From positions 1 through 14,098 of the forward strand of contig WUAK01000039.1 in NCBI GenBank assembly GCA_009827205.1: a DNA stretch of 14,098 nucleotides, written 5' to 3'. This document shows, one piece after another, positions 1-6,703 of this stretch. Below the pieces are notes generated by a model. The model did no database searches, was not told the DNA's origin, and saw nothing but the letters and a program-made list of their open reading frames with translations. The first letter of the stretch is position 1. Every line of letters starts with the position of its first letter. A program made the position numbers and the translations under genes. Source of the stretch: Phycisphaeraceae bacterium (GTDB lineage Bacteria > Planctomycetota > Phycisphaerae > Phycisphaerales > UBA1924).

Positions 1-529
1 GGATATCAAAGAGCTGCACGTCGCGGTTGTTGACACCGACGAGGATGTGGTTGGGGAAGTTCTTGCTGGTCTGCTGGATCTGTGCGCGAGCGCCGTCGAA
101 TGGGGTGAGCTCGATACGCTCTTCTGTCTCGAGGTTGACCGAGTAGGCGTGGAAGTTCTCGTCGCCGCCCTTGTCCTGCATGTAGATAATGTGCGAGCTG
201 TTCCAGGCCCAGAAGTACTGGCGGATGCCGCGGTAGTCGTCGTTGGTCACGGCGACAGCTTCATCGAGGTTGTCGATGGGCGCGACGAAGACGTTGAGGA
301 CGCCGTCTTTGGGCGCCAGCCAACTGAGGTGCTTGCCGTCGGGGCTTGCGCGGAAGGAGGCTTTCTCAGGATTCCCGAAAAGGATGTCGCGAGGGATGAC
401 CTGGACATCCTCTGGGCCCTTCATTGCGCCGGGCTCGCCGGTTGGGTTAGTGGGCGCGCCCGAGGCGGCACCGACGGTGAAGCCGATCGCGAGACCGGCA
501 ACTGTTGTGAGAATCGATTTCGTGCTCAT
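1..529 (-). CDS. S9-family (prolyl oligopeptidase-like) serine peptidase, N-terminal part, runs off the window
   Basis: The frame reads open from an ATG at 529 to the left edge, giving 176 residues. An AGGGG ribosome binding site lies 6 bases before the ATG. Residues 1-25 look like a Sec signal peptide: a short basic start, a hydrophobic alanine/glycine/valine core and a likely cut near ASGA, so the product is probably exported. The mature part starts with a segment of the type IPRDILFGNPEKA, followed by SPDGKHLSWLAP, a VTND turn, YMQDKGGDEN and LTPFDG. These are beta-propeller blade repeats typical of S9 acylaminoacyl-peptidase/dipeptidyl-peptidase proteins. The catalytic alpha/beta-hydrolase domain, with Ser-Asp-His, would lie outside the window and cannot be checked. 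The gene follows the VTT membrane protein gene on the same strand after a 112-base gap. The family call is fairly sure; substrate and exact peptidase class are unknown. Confidence 0.82.
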   Translation of the reverse strand, partial: MSTKSILTTVAGLAIGFTVGAASGAPTNPTGEPGAMKGPEDVQVIPRDILFGNPEKASFRASPDGKHLSWLAPKDGVLNVFVAPIDNLDEAVAVTNDDYRGIRQYFWAWNSSHIIYMQDKGGDENFHAYSVNLETEERIELTPFDGARAQIQQTSKNFPNHILVGVNNRDVQLFDI

Positions 530-641
530 TCTTTTCCCCTCTGGCCCCAATATTGACAGTCACACCCTCGTGGGCCTTGTGAGTTCATTGTTGCTCTACC
601 ACCCGGCTGAAGTGCGGCTGCAGGAACGGCCACCGGGGGGA

Positions 642-1493
642 TTACTCTGTTTCCTGATCGCCAGCTTCGACTTCTTCTTCGGGCTCAGGTAATTCGCCGC
701 TGGCGATGGCTTTCTTGATCGCCAGATCACCCAGTCTGGCGAGGATGAGCAGGACCACGATGGTGATCCCGATACCCACCCAGACGAACCAGCCCGGGCG
801 GGCGCTCTTGAGCGCGTCGCCGCTGGTCAGCTCTCCCTCGACGAGATGGCCCATGAAGCAGACGGCTGCGGTCCTTGGCAGCATCCCGATGAGTGTGCCC
901 ATCGCGTAGGGCACAATATCGACCTTGACAGAAGCAAGAACGATGTTCGTCAGCGCAAAGGGTGAGTTCGGCGGGAAGCGGATGAGCGTGATGAACCCGA
1001 GCGTGCGAAGAAAGCCGGGGTGCTCGGGCCCGGTGCTGCCGTCGCCCGATCTGTCCGGGAAGAACGAGCGGACAACCACGTTCCACTTCGGGTGCTTCTG
1101 AACACCTTTCATGGCGTCATCACCCGTGATGAAGCGTGCGACGAAATAGCCGATGAGCGAACCGCCCAAGAAACCCATAAGAGCGCCTGGGAGACCGAGT
1201 GTCAGCCCGAATGCGTACCCACCGAGGGCGGCTTGTGCGAAGGTGGGCAGGATGGCAAGGCCGCTGGTGATCGCGAAGACGAGGATGTAGATGACGATCC
1301 CGAGTGCGCCGAGATCAGCCAGGATCGGCGCGATTGTGGGTGTGAACCCGATGAGTGTGAATCCCCCGATCGCCGGGAGGAGCGCCGCGACGGCGGCGGC
1401 TGGCCCGGCTCTTCCGAAGTCTGAGAACCGGACTTCCTGTTCTTGCTCGGCGGCGGGCTGGTTCTCATTGGGATTCTTGTCTTCTTCGGTCAT
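642..1493 (-). CDS. VTT-domain (TVP38/TMEM64, DedA-like) inner-membrane protein
   Basis: This 283-residue protein has several hydrophobic segments, near residues 31-55, 62-85, 88-120, 165-190, 193-215 and 235-252. The acidic, hydrophilic N-terminal tail (1-25) and C-terminal tail (266-283) are probably cytoplasmic. The middle shows the VTT pattern: a glycine-rich stretch with ALGGYAFG (89-96), then GSLIGYFVAR (111-120), and a late segment with LIRFPPNSPFALTN (170-183) and GTLIGMLPRTA (199-209). This resembles the conserved R-x-x-P-x-x-P-F/N and G-x-x-P-G blocks of the family. VTT/DedA proteins are implicated in lipid scrambling and membrane homeostasis; the substrate here is unknown. I see no Shine-Dalgarno sequence before the ATG at 1493. 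The gene is divergent from the RNase Z-like gene, with a 141-base gap. A functional link to the downstream peptidase gene is not evident. Confidence 0.8.
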   Translation of the reverse strand: MTEEDKNPNENQPAAEQEQEVRFSDFGRAGPAAAVAALLPAIGGFTLIGFTPTIAPILADLGALGIVIYILVFAITSGLAILPTFAQAALGGYAFGLTLGLPGALMGFLGGSLIGYFVARFITGDDAMKGVQKHPKWNVVVRSFFPDRSGDGSTGPEHPGFLRTLGFITLIRFPPNSPFALTNIVLASVKVDIVPYAMGTLIGMLPRTAAVCFMGHLVEGELTSGDALKSARPGWFVWVGIGITIVVLLILARLGDLAIKKAIASGELPEPEEEVEAGDQETE

Positions 1494-1602
1494 CGAATGC
1501 GAGCTTAGGCGCCGGGGTTCACGAGTCCCGTGAAATCTTGATGCTCCGTGGGCGTACCGCGGCTTTAAGGATCGCTACAGTGGATGCGAACACGAGCACC
1601 CG

Positions 1603-1618
1603 CCCGGTGAGAGCCGGG
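1603..1618 (+). promoter_or_regulatory. Small hairpin in the leader of the RNase Z-like gene
   Basis: CCCGG (1603-1607) and CCGGG (1614-1618) form a perfect 5-bp stem with a 6-base loop. It ends 4 bases before the ribosome binding site GGAG (1623-1626). It may influence translation, but so short a stem can arise by chance in GC-rich DNA. Confidence 0.25.
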
Positions 1619-1634
1619 TTCAGGAGCATTGGCG

Positions 1635-2546
1635 ATGATTCCCAAGCCGCCGCCCCGCGAGGGCCAGATTGGTTTTCTGTACTGCCCGCCTTACCGGATC
1701 CAGGGCACGTCCGTCGCGGGCGAATCCACGACGATCATGGTGCCCGAGCTCGATGTGTGCTTCGACATGGGCGCGCCGCTGAGGTGTGCGCTTGCGAGCA
1801 AGTTTGTTGCTCTCAGTCACGGCCACATGGACCACATCGGCGGCCTGGCGTACTACGCGAGCCAGCGGCAATTCCAGGGTATGGGCGAGGGCACCATCGT
1901 TTGCGATAGGCGGATAGCCGACGATGTGCGCAAAATGATGGCGGGTTACAACGACCTCGAGCGACAGAAAACACCCTACAAGCTGATCGAGCTCGATGAG
2001 AACGAAGAAGTCGAAGTCAAGAACAACATGTTCCTTCGAGGCTTCGCGACGGAGCACACATCGCCCAGCTTCGGGTGGGTGATCGTAGAGAAACGTTCAA
2101 AGCTCAAGCCCGAACTGGTTGGGTTGCCACAGGAAAAGCTGCGCGAGCTCAAGGATCGTGGTGAGGAAATCACGATGACACTTGAAGTCCCCCTGATCGC
2201 GTACACGGGCGATACGCTGCCTGGCCCACATCTTGTGCGTGACGATGTGCGCAAGGCTCAGGTAGTGGTCAGCGAGTGCACGTTCTTCGAGCCCGATCAC
2301 AAGGCGCGCGCCAAAATTGGTATGCACTTGCATATCGATGACGTCGCCGAGTGGGCCGGCGTGCTGGAAGCGGAGGCGTTGATCCTGACGCACATCTCTC
2401 GGCGCACACACATGACATATGTTCGCAAGCGTCTCGACGAAGTGCTTGCCGATGATGTGCGCAAGAAGGTGCACGTATTGATGGACCACCGCGCATGCAA
2501 AGAGCGGTACGAACAGCAAGCCGACGAAGCCGAGCGAAGCGGCTGA
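1635..2546 (+). CDS. RNase Z-like metallo-beta-lactamase-fold hydrolase
   Basis: From the ATG at 1635 the product has 303 residues. This start has GGAG 8 bases upstream; the in-frame TTG at 1629 would be too close to it. Metal-binding motifs are intact: SHGHMDH (61-67; H62, H64, D66, H67), H141 in EHTSPSFG, D193 in YTGDT and H253 in LTHISRR. The middle segment, PSFG then a GLP turn and ELKDRGEEI, resembles the core of tRNA 3'-processing RNase Z. The length also fits the short bacterial form. The N-terminus lacks the usual FLGTGSG opening, so this is an RNase Z-like branch rather than a clear rnz orthologue. Role in tRNA 3'-end maturation is possible but not shown. It is a single gene between the divergent VTT gene and the dnaA promoter. 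Confidence in the fold is high, in the substrate moderate to low. Confidence 0.82.
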   Translation: MIPKPPPREGQIGFLYCPPYRIQGTSVAGESTTIMVPELDVCFDMGAPLRCALASKFVALSHGHMDHIGGLAYYASQRQFQGMGEGTIVCDRRIADDVRKMMAGYNDLERQKTPYKLIELDENEEVEVKNNMFLRGFATEHTSPSFGWVIVEKRSKLKPELVGLPQEKLRELKDRGEEITMTLEVPLIAYTGDTLPGPHLVRDDVRKAQVVVSECTFFEPDHKARAKIGMHLHIDDVAEWAGVLEAEALILTHISRRTHMTYVRKRLDEVLADDVRKKVHVLMDHRACKERYEQQADEAERSG

Positions 2547-2566
2547 ACGAAGGCCACACATTTAGG

Positions 2567-2605
2567 TCTCGTGATTTCGCGTCGGATTTGTTGACACACA
2601 CGAGA
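2567..2605. repeat. Inverted repeat straddling the dnaA -35 element
   Basis: TCTCGTG (2567-2573) and CACGAGA (2599-2605) are perfect 7-base inverted arms 25 bases apart. The right arm lies in the spacer between the -35 and -10 of the dnaA promoter. The place is right for an operator, but no DNA-binding family is recognised. Confidence 0.35.
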
Positions 2606-2619
2606 GCTACAGGTATTTT
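2591..2619 (+). promoter_or_regulatory. Sigma-70-type promoter of dnaA
   Basis: TTGACA (2591-2596), a 17-base spacer and TATTTT (2614-2619) form a perfect -35 and a 4/6 -10 at ideal spacing. Transcription would start near 2626, giving a leader of about 170 bases before the dnaA ATG at 2796. It starts 45 bases after the stop of the upstream gene, so dnaA probably has its own transcript. Confidence 0.65.
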
Positions 2620-2629
2620 TGCTTTGCGG

Positions 2630-2661
2630 CACCGTCTGTGGTGAGTGACGGGCCGACGGTG
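2630..2661 (+). promoter_or_regulatory. Potential alternative hairpins in the dnaA leader
   Basis: CACCGTC (2630-2636) can pair fully with GACGGTG (2655-2661). Alternatively its CCGTC core can pair with the earlier GACGG at 2647-2651. The two pairings exclude each other. This sits directly after the predicted transcription start of dnaA. Whether it folds or regulates anything is inference. Confidence 0.3.
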
Positions 2662-2795
2662 GTAATGAGTCGCTCAGTCGGTCTTTGTTGTTGCCCGAAT
2701 TCTGAGCTTAGTAACGACGTCCACGCCGGCCCTGGTCGGTGATAGCCGAGCCCGTGTTCTTTGCACTGGCGGAGCGCCGAGTCAAAGAGGTTTCG

Positions 2796-4160
2796 ATGGC
2801 GACACCAGACATGGCGATCTGGGACGATGCGCTTGTACTCCTGAGAAAGACTCATCCGACGATCTGTCGGCATTGGTTTAATACCCTTGAGCCGAGCGGG
2901 CTTGAGGGCGGTGTTGTCACCATCGTCGCGCCGTCGCCTACGTACAGGGACTACCTGGAGCGCACCTGCTCAGACGCGTTCGACGATGCGCTCCGTACGG
3001 TGACGAGCAGGCTCGTCACCTCGCGCTTTGTCGCTGCGAGTGATGAGGTAGACAGAGCCGGCACCGAAGAGGTGCAGAACCGCCGCCCTGTCGAGCACCC
3101 TGCTCGCCAGTCGAAGCTCGTCAACGGCGACGGCACTCTGCCGCTGAGCCCCGATTACACGTTCCAGCACTACGTCGTCGGGCCTGACAACAGGCTCGCG
3201 CACGCCGCTGCGTGCGCCGTCGCCGAGAACCCGGGCAAGGCGTACAACCCGTACTTTGTGCACGGTGATGTCGGGCTCGGCAAGACACACCTCCTGCAGG
3301 CGATCTGCCTCCGAATCCGCGCGAAAAATCCGGACGCGAGGATTTTCTTTACGTCGTGCGAGCACTTCATGACGAGGTTCATGGAGGACGTCGCCGCGGG
3401 CCGGATGGCAGAGTTCCGCAACCAGTTCCGTGATCTCGACGTGCTGGTGATCGACGACATCCAGTTCCTGGCCAAGCGGGACCGAACACAGGAAGAGTTC
3501 TTCCACACGTTCAACAGCCTGTACCAGCAGGACAAGCAGATCATCCTGAGCTCCGACCTGCCGCCTGAGCAGATCCCGGATCTTGAGGAGAGGCTTGTAA
3601 GCCGATTCAAGTGGGGGCTTGTCACGCACATCGCCAAGCCGGGCTTCGAGACTCGTCTGGAGATCGTCAAGGAGAAAGCGCGTATGCGCGGCCTAGAGGT
3701 TCCTGAGAGTGTCGCCGAGCTCGTCGCAACCCGCATCGAGACGAACGTGCGTGAGCTCGAGGGAGCGTTGACAACGATCCAGCTCTACGCCGCAGTGGAC
3801 AACAACCCGGTCACGCTGGAACTCGCCAGGCTTGCTCTGGGCGAGGACCCGACACAGGCGTTCAAGCCAGTGACCATTGAACAGATCGTGGCGCACGTGA
3901 CCGACTACTTCGGGGTCAGGCTCGCGGACCTTCAGTCGCGCAAGCGGACACGCACGATCGCGCTGCCCAGACAGATCTGTATGTACCTGGCGCGCGAGCA
4001 CACCAGGCACTCGCTCGAAGAGATCGGCGGCTATTTCGGGGGGCGTGACCACACAACCGTGTTGCACGCGATCCGCACGATCGGTGACCGCCAGGGTCTC
4101 GAGTCTGAAATTTCTCAGGCGCTCGAATCGCTCGAATCAAAGCTCCGTTCCGGACAGTAA
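2796..4160 (+). CDS. dnaA: Chromosomal replication initiator DnaA
   Basis: The 454-residue product is the AAA+ initiator that binds DnaA boxes and melts the origin. Domain I is about residues 1-75 and the variable linker about 76-115. The ATPase shows Walker A GDVGLGKTH (157-165), Walker B VLVIDDIQF (216-224), sensor 1 LSSDLP (251-256), box VII with the arginine finger in RLVSRFKWG (266-274) and sensor 2 RELEGAL (319-325). Domain IV ends with the DnaA signature helix, GGYFGGRDHTTVLHA (411-425), which contacts the box. The ATG at 2796 is preferred: AGAGG lies 5 bases before it, while an in-frame GTG at 2739 has no ribosome binding site and would add 19 residues not typical of the family. No dnaN follows; the next genes are a small unknown gene and then the likely origin. 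The gene looks intact and functional. Confidence 0.97.
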   Translation: MATPDMAIWDDALVLLRKTHPTICRHWFNTLEPSGLEGGVVTIVAPSPTYRDYLERTCSDAFDDALRTVTSRLVTSRFVAASDEVDRAGTEEVQNRRPVEHPARQSKLVNGDGTLPLSPDYTFQHYVVGPDNRLAHAAACAVAENPGKAYNPYFVHGDVGLGKTHLLQAICLRIRAKNPDARIFFTSCEHFMTRFMEDVAAGRMAEFRNQFRDLDVLVIDDIQFLAKRDRTQEEFFHTFNSLYQQDKQIILSSDLPPEQIPDLEERLVSRFKWGLVTHIAKPGFETRLEIVKEKARMRGLEVPESVAELVATRIETNVRELEGALTTIQLYAAVDNNPVTLELARLALGEDPTQAFKPVTIEQIVAHVTDYFGVRLADLQSRKRTRTIALPRQICMYLAREHTRHSLEEIGGYFGGRDHTTVLHAIRTIGDRQGLESEISQALESLESKLRSGQ

Positions 4161-4178
4161 TGCTCATTTCATGACAGC

Positions 4179-4208
4179 TTGAACGCAAATGCGGGTGTGC
4201 TGTATAAG
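4179..4208 (+). promoter_or_regulatory. Strong sigma-70 promoter predicted to give a leaderless mRNA
   Basis: TTGAAC (4179-4184), an 18-base spacer and TATAAG (4203-4208) make a 5/6 plus 5/6 promoter. The usual start distance places +1 at or next to the A of the ATG at 4215. No Shine-Dalgarno sequence is present, which fits leaderless translation. Confidence 0.6.
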
Positions 4209-4211
4209 CAC
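4197..4211. repeat. Palindrome over the -10 element
   Basis: GTGCT (4197-4201), a GTATA centre and AGCAC (4207-4211) form a perfect 5+5 inverted repeat covering the -10 hexamer. A repressor bound here would block the promoter. The binding protein is unknown, and chance cannot be excluded for a 10-base match. Confidence 0.35.
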
Positions 4212-4214
4212 GGC

Positions 4215-4727
4215 ATGGCGCTGCGCGATGACATCATGGACTGGAACGGCAAGTCAGCTGCCGCGATCACGAGGGTCTACGAATCGCACGCGATAACTCG
4301 TGGGTTTCTCGGCCGGCTCGTTGCGCTCGCGCGCGAACCAGGGTGCGAAGTCGGCGCGACGTGGCTCGTTAAACACCACATCGAAGCCGGCGCGGCCATG
4401 AATCCAAATCAGGCAGACAAGTGGTACGCGTTGGCTCCGGAGTTGAGCGCGTGGGAGGCGAAGCTGCACCTGCTTCAATGCATGCCCGCGGTACCAGTGC
4501 CAAGTGGACACGAAAGACGAATCGAGCGGTGGCTCTCGGCCTGCCTGACGAGCGAGCAGAAATTCGTTCGTGCCTGGGCACTCAGCGGCTATGCGGATCT
4601 GGCCTGTGCACATCCCAAATACAGAGACCAGGCGATGGACATGCTCGAGGATGCCCGAGAGAACGATCCGGCGGCCTCTGTACGAGCCCGTGCGAGACAG
4701 GTCCTCAAAATGGGGTATAGAGACTGA
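4215..4727 (+). CDS. Conserved-looking hypothetical protein, all-helical, HEAT-like
   Basis: From the ATG at 4215 the product has 170 residues. An in-frame TTG at 4179 would overlap the -35 element and lacks a ribosome binding site. I do not recognise the family with certainty. The sequence is predicted helical throughout, with no signal peptide, membrane span or metal motif, so it is probably cytoplasmic. The helix pairs around residues 70-95 (WYALAPELSAWEAKLHLLQ) and 105-165 (RWLSACLTSEQKFVRAWALS, then AMDMLEDA and ASVRARARQVL) resemble HEAT/armadillo-type repeats that mediate protein contacts. It lies 54 bases after dnaA with its own promoter and directly before the candidate origin. That position could suggest a link to replication control, but may be coincidence. 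Confidence 0.72.
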   Translation: MALRDDIMDWNGKSAAAITRVYESHAITRGFLGRLVALAREPGCEVGATWLVKHHIEAGAAMNPNQADKWYALAPELSAWEAKLHLLQCMPAVPVPSGHERRIERWLSACLTSEQKFVRAWALSGYADLACAHPKYRDQAMDMLEDARENDPAASVRARARQVLKMGYRD

Positions 4728-4802
4728 CCGGATGCGAACACAACGTAATCAAATTACTATCAAACGGGCCGGTTCTCGCTTTCACATCAGTCGACACGGG
4801 AT

Positions 4803-4811
4803 TGTGGATAA
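4803..4811 (-). promoter_or_regulatory. Perfect-consensus DnaA box
   Basis: TGTGGATAA is the exact reverse complement of the DnaA box consensus TTATCCACA. A perfect match is unlikely by chance in 500 bases of GC-rich DNA, and it lies downstream of dnaA in a non-coding region. Confidence 0.65.
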
Positions 4812-5021
4812 GTGGTGTGTATGCCGTCGCTGGCGCTCGGCTGCGCTGGAGTTTCTGACAGCCAGCGGGGTCGCTCGGGGATGCTCGCCGACAGCGCACT
4901 GGGGTCTTGCGAGCGCGATCGACACTCAGCCGACAGCTTGTGGTGTATTTCTTGCCTCACGTAAACCCTGTTTCTCGTGCGGGTTGCCTGCGGTACTGCT
5001 GGGTTCTTCACAAAGCGACAC

Positions 5022-5087
5022 GGCTTATTACTGAGATGATTGAGATCTAACTATCTCTGGTTAAGAAAGACCTGCAGTCAGTAAGCC
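5022..5087. repeat. Nested inverted-repeat element in the candidate origin
   Basis: The outer left arm, GGCTTATTACTGA (5022-5034), pairs with TCAGTAAGCC (5078-5087) over 10 bases, with a 3-base bulge in the left arm. Inside, GAGAT (5042-5046) and ATCTC (5053-5057) form a perfect 5-bp hairpin with a 6-base loop. The enclosed DNA is AT-richer than its surroundings. It could be an origin element, a terminator-like structure or a small structured RNA. The function is not known. Confidence 0.4.
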
Positions 5088-5228
5088 CTCATTGAGAATC
5101 GATCAAAGCTCGCGGTGTGAACGACTAGGGGAGAATCCGAGACCGGCACAGAATTACCCGGATCTGGGCATCCCTAACTTCACAAATAGGAGTGGATCGT
5201 TGTCAGCAGGTGGCAAAGCGTGGCCCAC

Positions 5229-5714
5229 TCACGATTTGCGCCGGCGTGCTCTGAAGAACTCAGTCAGCAGATGGCCGGCTTCTTCGCCCAGTACGCCCGG
5301 GATGAGCTCTGTGCGGTGGTTGAGGCGGGAGTCGGTCGTGAGTTCAAACAAGCTCCGGCACGCGCCGGCCTTGGGGTCATCGGCGCCGTAGAGCACTCGT
5401 CCGACTCGGGCGTTGACGATCAGGCCCGCGCACATGGGACAGGGTTCGAGCGTGACGGCGAGTGAGCAGTGGTTGAGCCGCCAGTCGCCCAGGGCCTTGC
5501 AAGCGGCCTGGATGGCGATCAGCTCGGCGTGGGCGGTCGGGGAGCGGTCTTCCTCCCTGCGGTTGCGGCCTTCTCCGAGAATCACCCCGGTCTTGGTCTC
5601 CCAGACCACCGCGCCGACGGGAACCTCATCGACCGCTTCGGCCTCGCGTGCGAGCTCGAGCGCACGGCGCATCATTGCCAAGTCCGTGTCGGTTGGTTGC
5701 AGTTGGTTGGTCAC
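5229..5714 (-). CDS. tadA: tRNA-specific adenosine deaminase TadA
   Basis: This 161-residue protein deaminates A34 to inosine in the wobble position of tRNA-Arg(ACG). The zinc-deaminase motifs are complete: H62-A-E64 after PT, and P91-C-P-M-C95, so H62, C92 and C95 bind zinc and E64 shuttles the proton. VPVGAVV (31-37) and the block RVLYGADDPKAGAC (106-119) are typical of TadA. The start is the GTG at 5714, whose last two bases form part of the tatC stop (GTGA overlap), implying coupled translation. No good ribosome binding site stands alone before it. An ATG 13 codons in is possible but less likely. It is the last gene of the tatC-tadA pair, and its 3' end faces the candidate origin. The length is normal for the family. 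Confidence 0.95.
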   Translation of the reverse strand: MTNQLQPTDTDLAMMRRALELAREAEAVDEVPVGAVVWETKTGVILGEGRNRREEDRSPTAHAELIAIQAACKALGDWRLNHCSLAVTLEPCPMCAGLIVNARVGRVLYGADDPKAGACRSLFELTTDSRLNHRTELIPGVLGEEAGHLLTEFFRARRRKS

Positions 5715-6703
5715 TCGGAGTCGTCCGGTTTGCTGCGCCTGAACCCACGGGCGACCGCGTCTGCGGGCATGACGACCAGGAGCACGAGCCCAAGCTCGAA
5801 CAGCAGGTAGAGCGGGCCTGCGAGCAGGAACATCGAAACCGGGTCTGCGGGCGTGAGGAACGCGCCGAGCACGCAGCAGCCCATCAGGATGTACTTGCGG
5901 TAACCAGCCATCGATTTGCGGTCGATGATCCCAGCCCAGCCAAGCAGCAGCACAACGACGGGCATCTGGAAACCAACCGCAAAGCCGATCGCAAAGGTCA
6001 GCACGAGCTTGATGTACTCGGTGAGCCTGTAGTCCTGACTGACTCCGCTGGTGCCTTCGTAGAACGAGCCAACGATTTGGGGCGCACCGGTGCTGTCTAC
6101 TGCGATGCAGATGCGTTCCTGCATGAGGATTGAGTTGAACCACCTCTGGCCGACTTCGGGGCTGGGTGGGTCGCCCTCGAGCACGGGGATTGTGGGCAAG
6201 CTCTGGACAACCTCGGCGGGGACGTCGGCGATGGTCGGGGTTGTGGTGATATCGCCGACGCCGAGTGTGGATCCGAAGTTGATAAAGAACGCGAGGACCA
6301 CGGGGAGCATCACGTAGTACATGAAGATGGTGCCAAGCGTGGTGAGAATGAAACTCATGGGCACGAGGAGGTAGACGAACCGTCGCTCCTGTTTGTAGAG
6401 GCCAGGGCTGATGAAGCGCCAGAGCTGAATGAGGATCCACCAGCTTCCCATCAGGATGGTCATCAGCAGGACGACCTTCATGTAGCTGGCGAAGACTTCG
6501 ACTGGGCTGGTGGCCTGCAGCCTTGGCTGGAGGCCTGCCTCGATCAAGGCGTGCCGAACCGGGACCGTGAGGAAAGCCAGGACGGACCGGCCGACGATGA
6601 TCGAGAAAATCAGGAATGGGATCAGGCCCAGAATGGCGACCATGAGCCGTTTGCGGAGCTCATCAAGATGGTCGCCGAGGGGCATGGTTGCCTCGTCGAG
6701 CAT
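5711..6703 (-). CDS. tatC: Sec-independent protein translocase TatC with an enlarged loop
   Basis: TatC is the receptor of the twin-arginine pathway, which exports folded proteins. The 330 residues, against about 250-260 in most bacteria, start with the conserved HLDELRKRL (12-20). Also present are VFASYMK (70-76), QLWRFISPGLYKQERR (93-108; E106 is the conserved glutamate of the twin-arginine site), and in the second half AVGFQMP (242-248) and FLTPADP (282-288). Six membrane spans fit the sequence. The extra length lies in the extracytoplasmic loop between spans 3 and 4, residues about 144-223. Start choice is open: ATG 6703 has no clear ribosome binding site, while ATG 6685 has GAGG 5 bases before it and would remove six residues. 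No tatA/tatB gene is present in the window. It overlaps tadA by 4 bases. Confidence 0.96.
   Translation of the reverse strand: MLDEATMPLGDHLDELRKRLMVAILGLIPFLIFSIIVGRSVLAFLTVPVRHALIEAGLQPRLQATSPVEVFASYMKVVLLMTILMGSWWILIQLWRFISPGLYKQERRFVYLLVPMSFILTTLGTIFMYYVMLPVVLAFFINFGSTLGVGDITTTPTIADVPAEVVQSLPTIPVLEGDPPSPEVGQRWFNSILMQERICIAVDSTGAPQIVGSFYEGTSGVSQDYRLTEYIKLVLTFAIGFAVGFQMPVVVLLLGWAGIIDRKSMAGYRKYILMGCCVLGAFLTPADPVSMFLLAGPLYLLFELGLVLLVVMPADAVARGFRRSKPDDSE

Larger units (their letters stand above)
4728..5228. other. Gene-free region between convergent genes, candidate replication origin (oriC)
   Basis: This roughly 500-base stretch has no convincing gene and is the longest non-coding stretch in the window. 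It contains a perfect DnaA box, TGTGGATAA, at 4803-4811, and two 7/9 matches: TTCTTCACA (5004-5012) and TCTGGTTAA (5056-5064). An AT-richer segment at about 5022-5105 holds a TGAGAT direct repeat (5032-5037 and 5041-5046) and the inverted-repeat element described separately; it could be an unwinding element. dnaA ends 640 bases away from the perfect box. One perfect box is thin support, since most origins carry several. No clear intrinsic terminator for either flanking gene was found. Confidence 0.45.

Noticed and set aside
47..556. A plus-strand open frame opposite the S9 peptidase
   Set aside because: The minus-strand reading has a signal peptide, ribosome binding site and S9 propeller motifs; the plus-strand frame has none and is a shadow.
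553..558. TTGACA resembling a -35 element on the plus strand
   Set aside because: No -10 element stands 16-19 bases downstream and no plus-strand gene follows.
1921..2475. The peptide DDVRK appears three times in the RNase Z-like protein
   Set aside because: The copies lie in unrelated parts of the fold without regular spacing, and the flanking sequence is not repeated, so this looks like coincidence.
2739..2795. GTG start for a longer DnaA
   Set aside because: No ribosome binding site and 19 extra residues not typical of DnaA, whereas the ATG at 2796 has AGAGG at good distance.
4570..5034. Open frame running from the unknown gene into the candidate origin
   Set aside because: No ribosome binding site, composition unlike the neighbours, and it starts inside a better supported gene.
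5715..6440. An upstream extension of the tadA frame to 6440
   Set aside because: The extension runs antiphase within tatC, is rich in R/H/P, and has no motif. The TadA homology begins just after the GTG at 5714.
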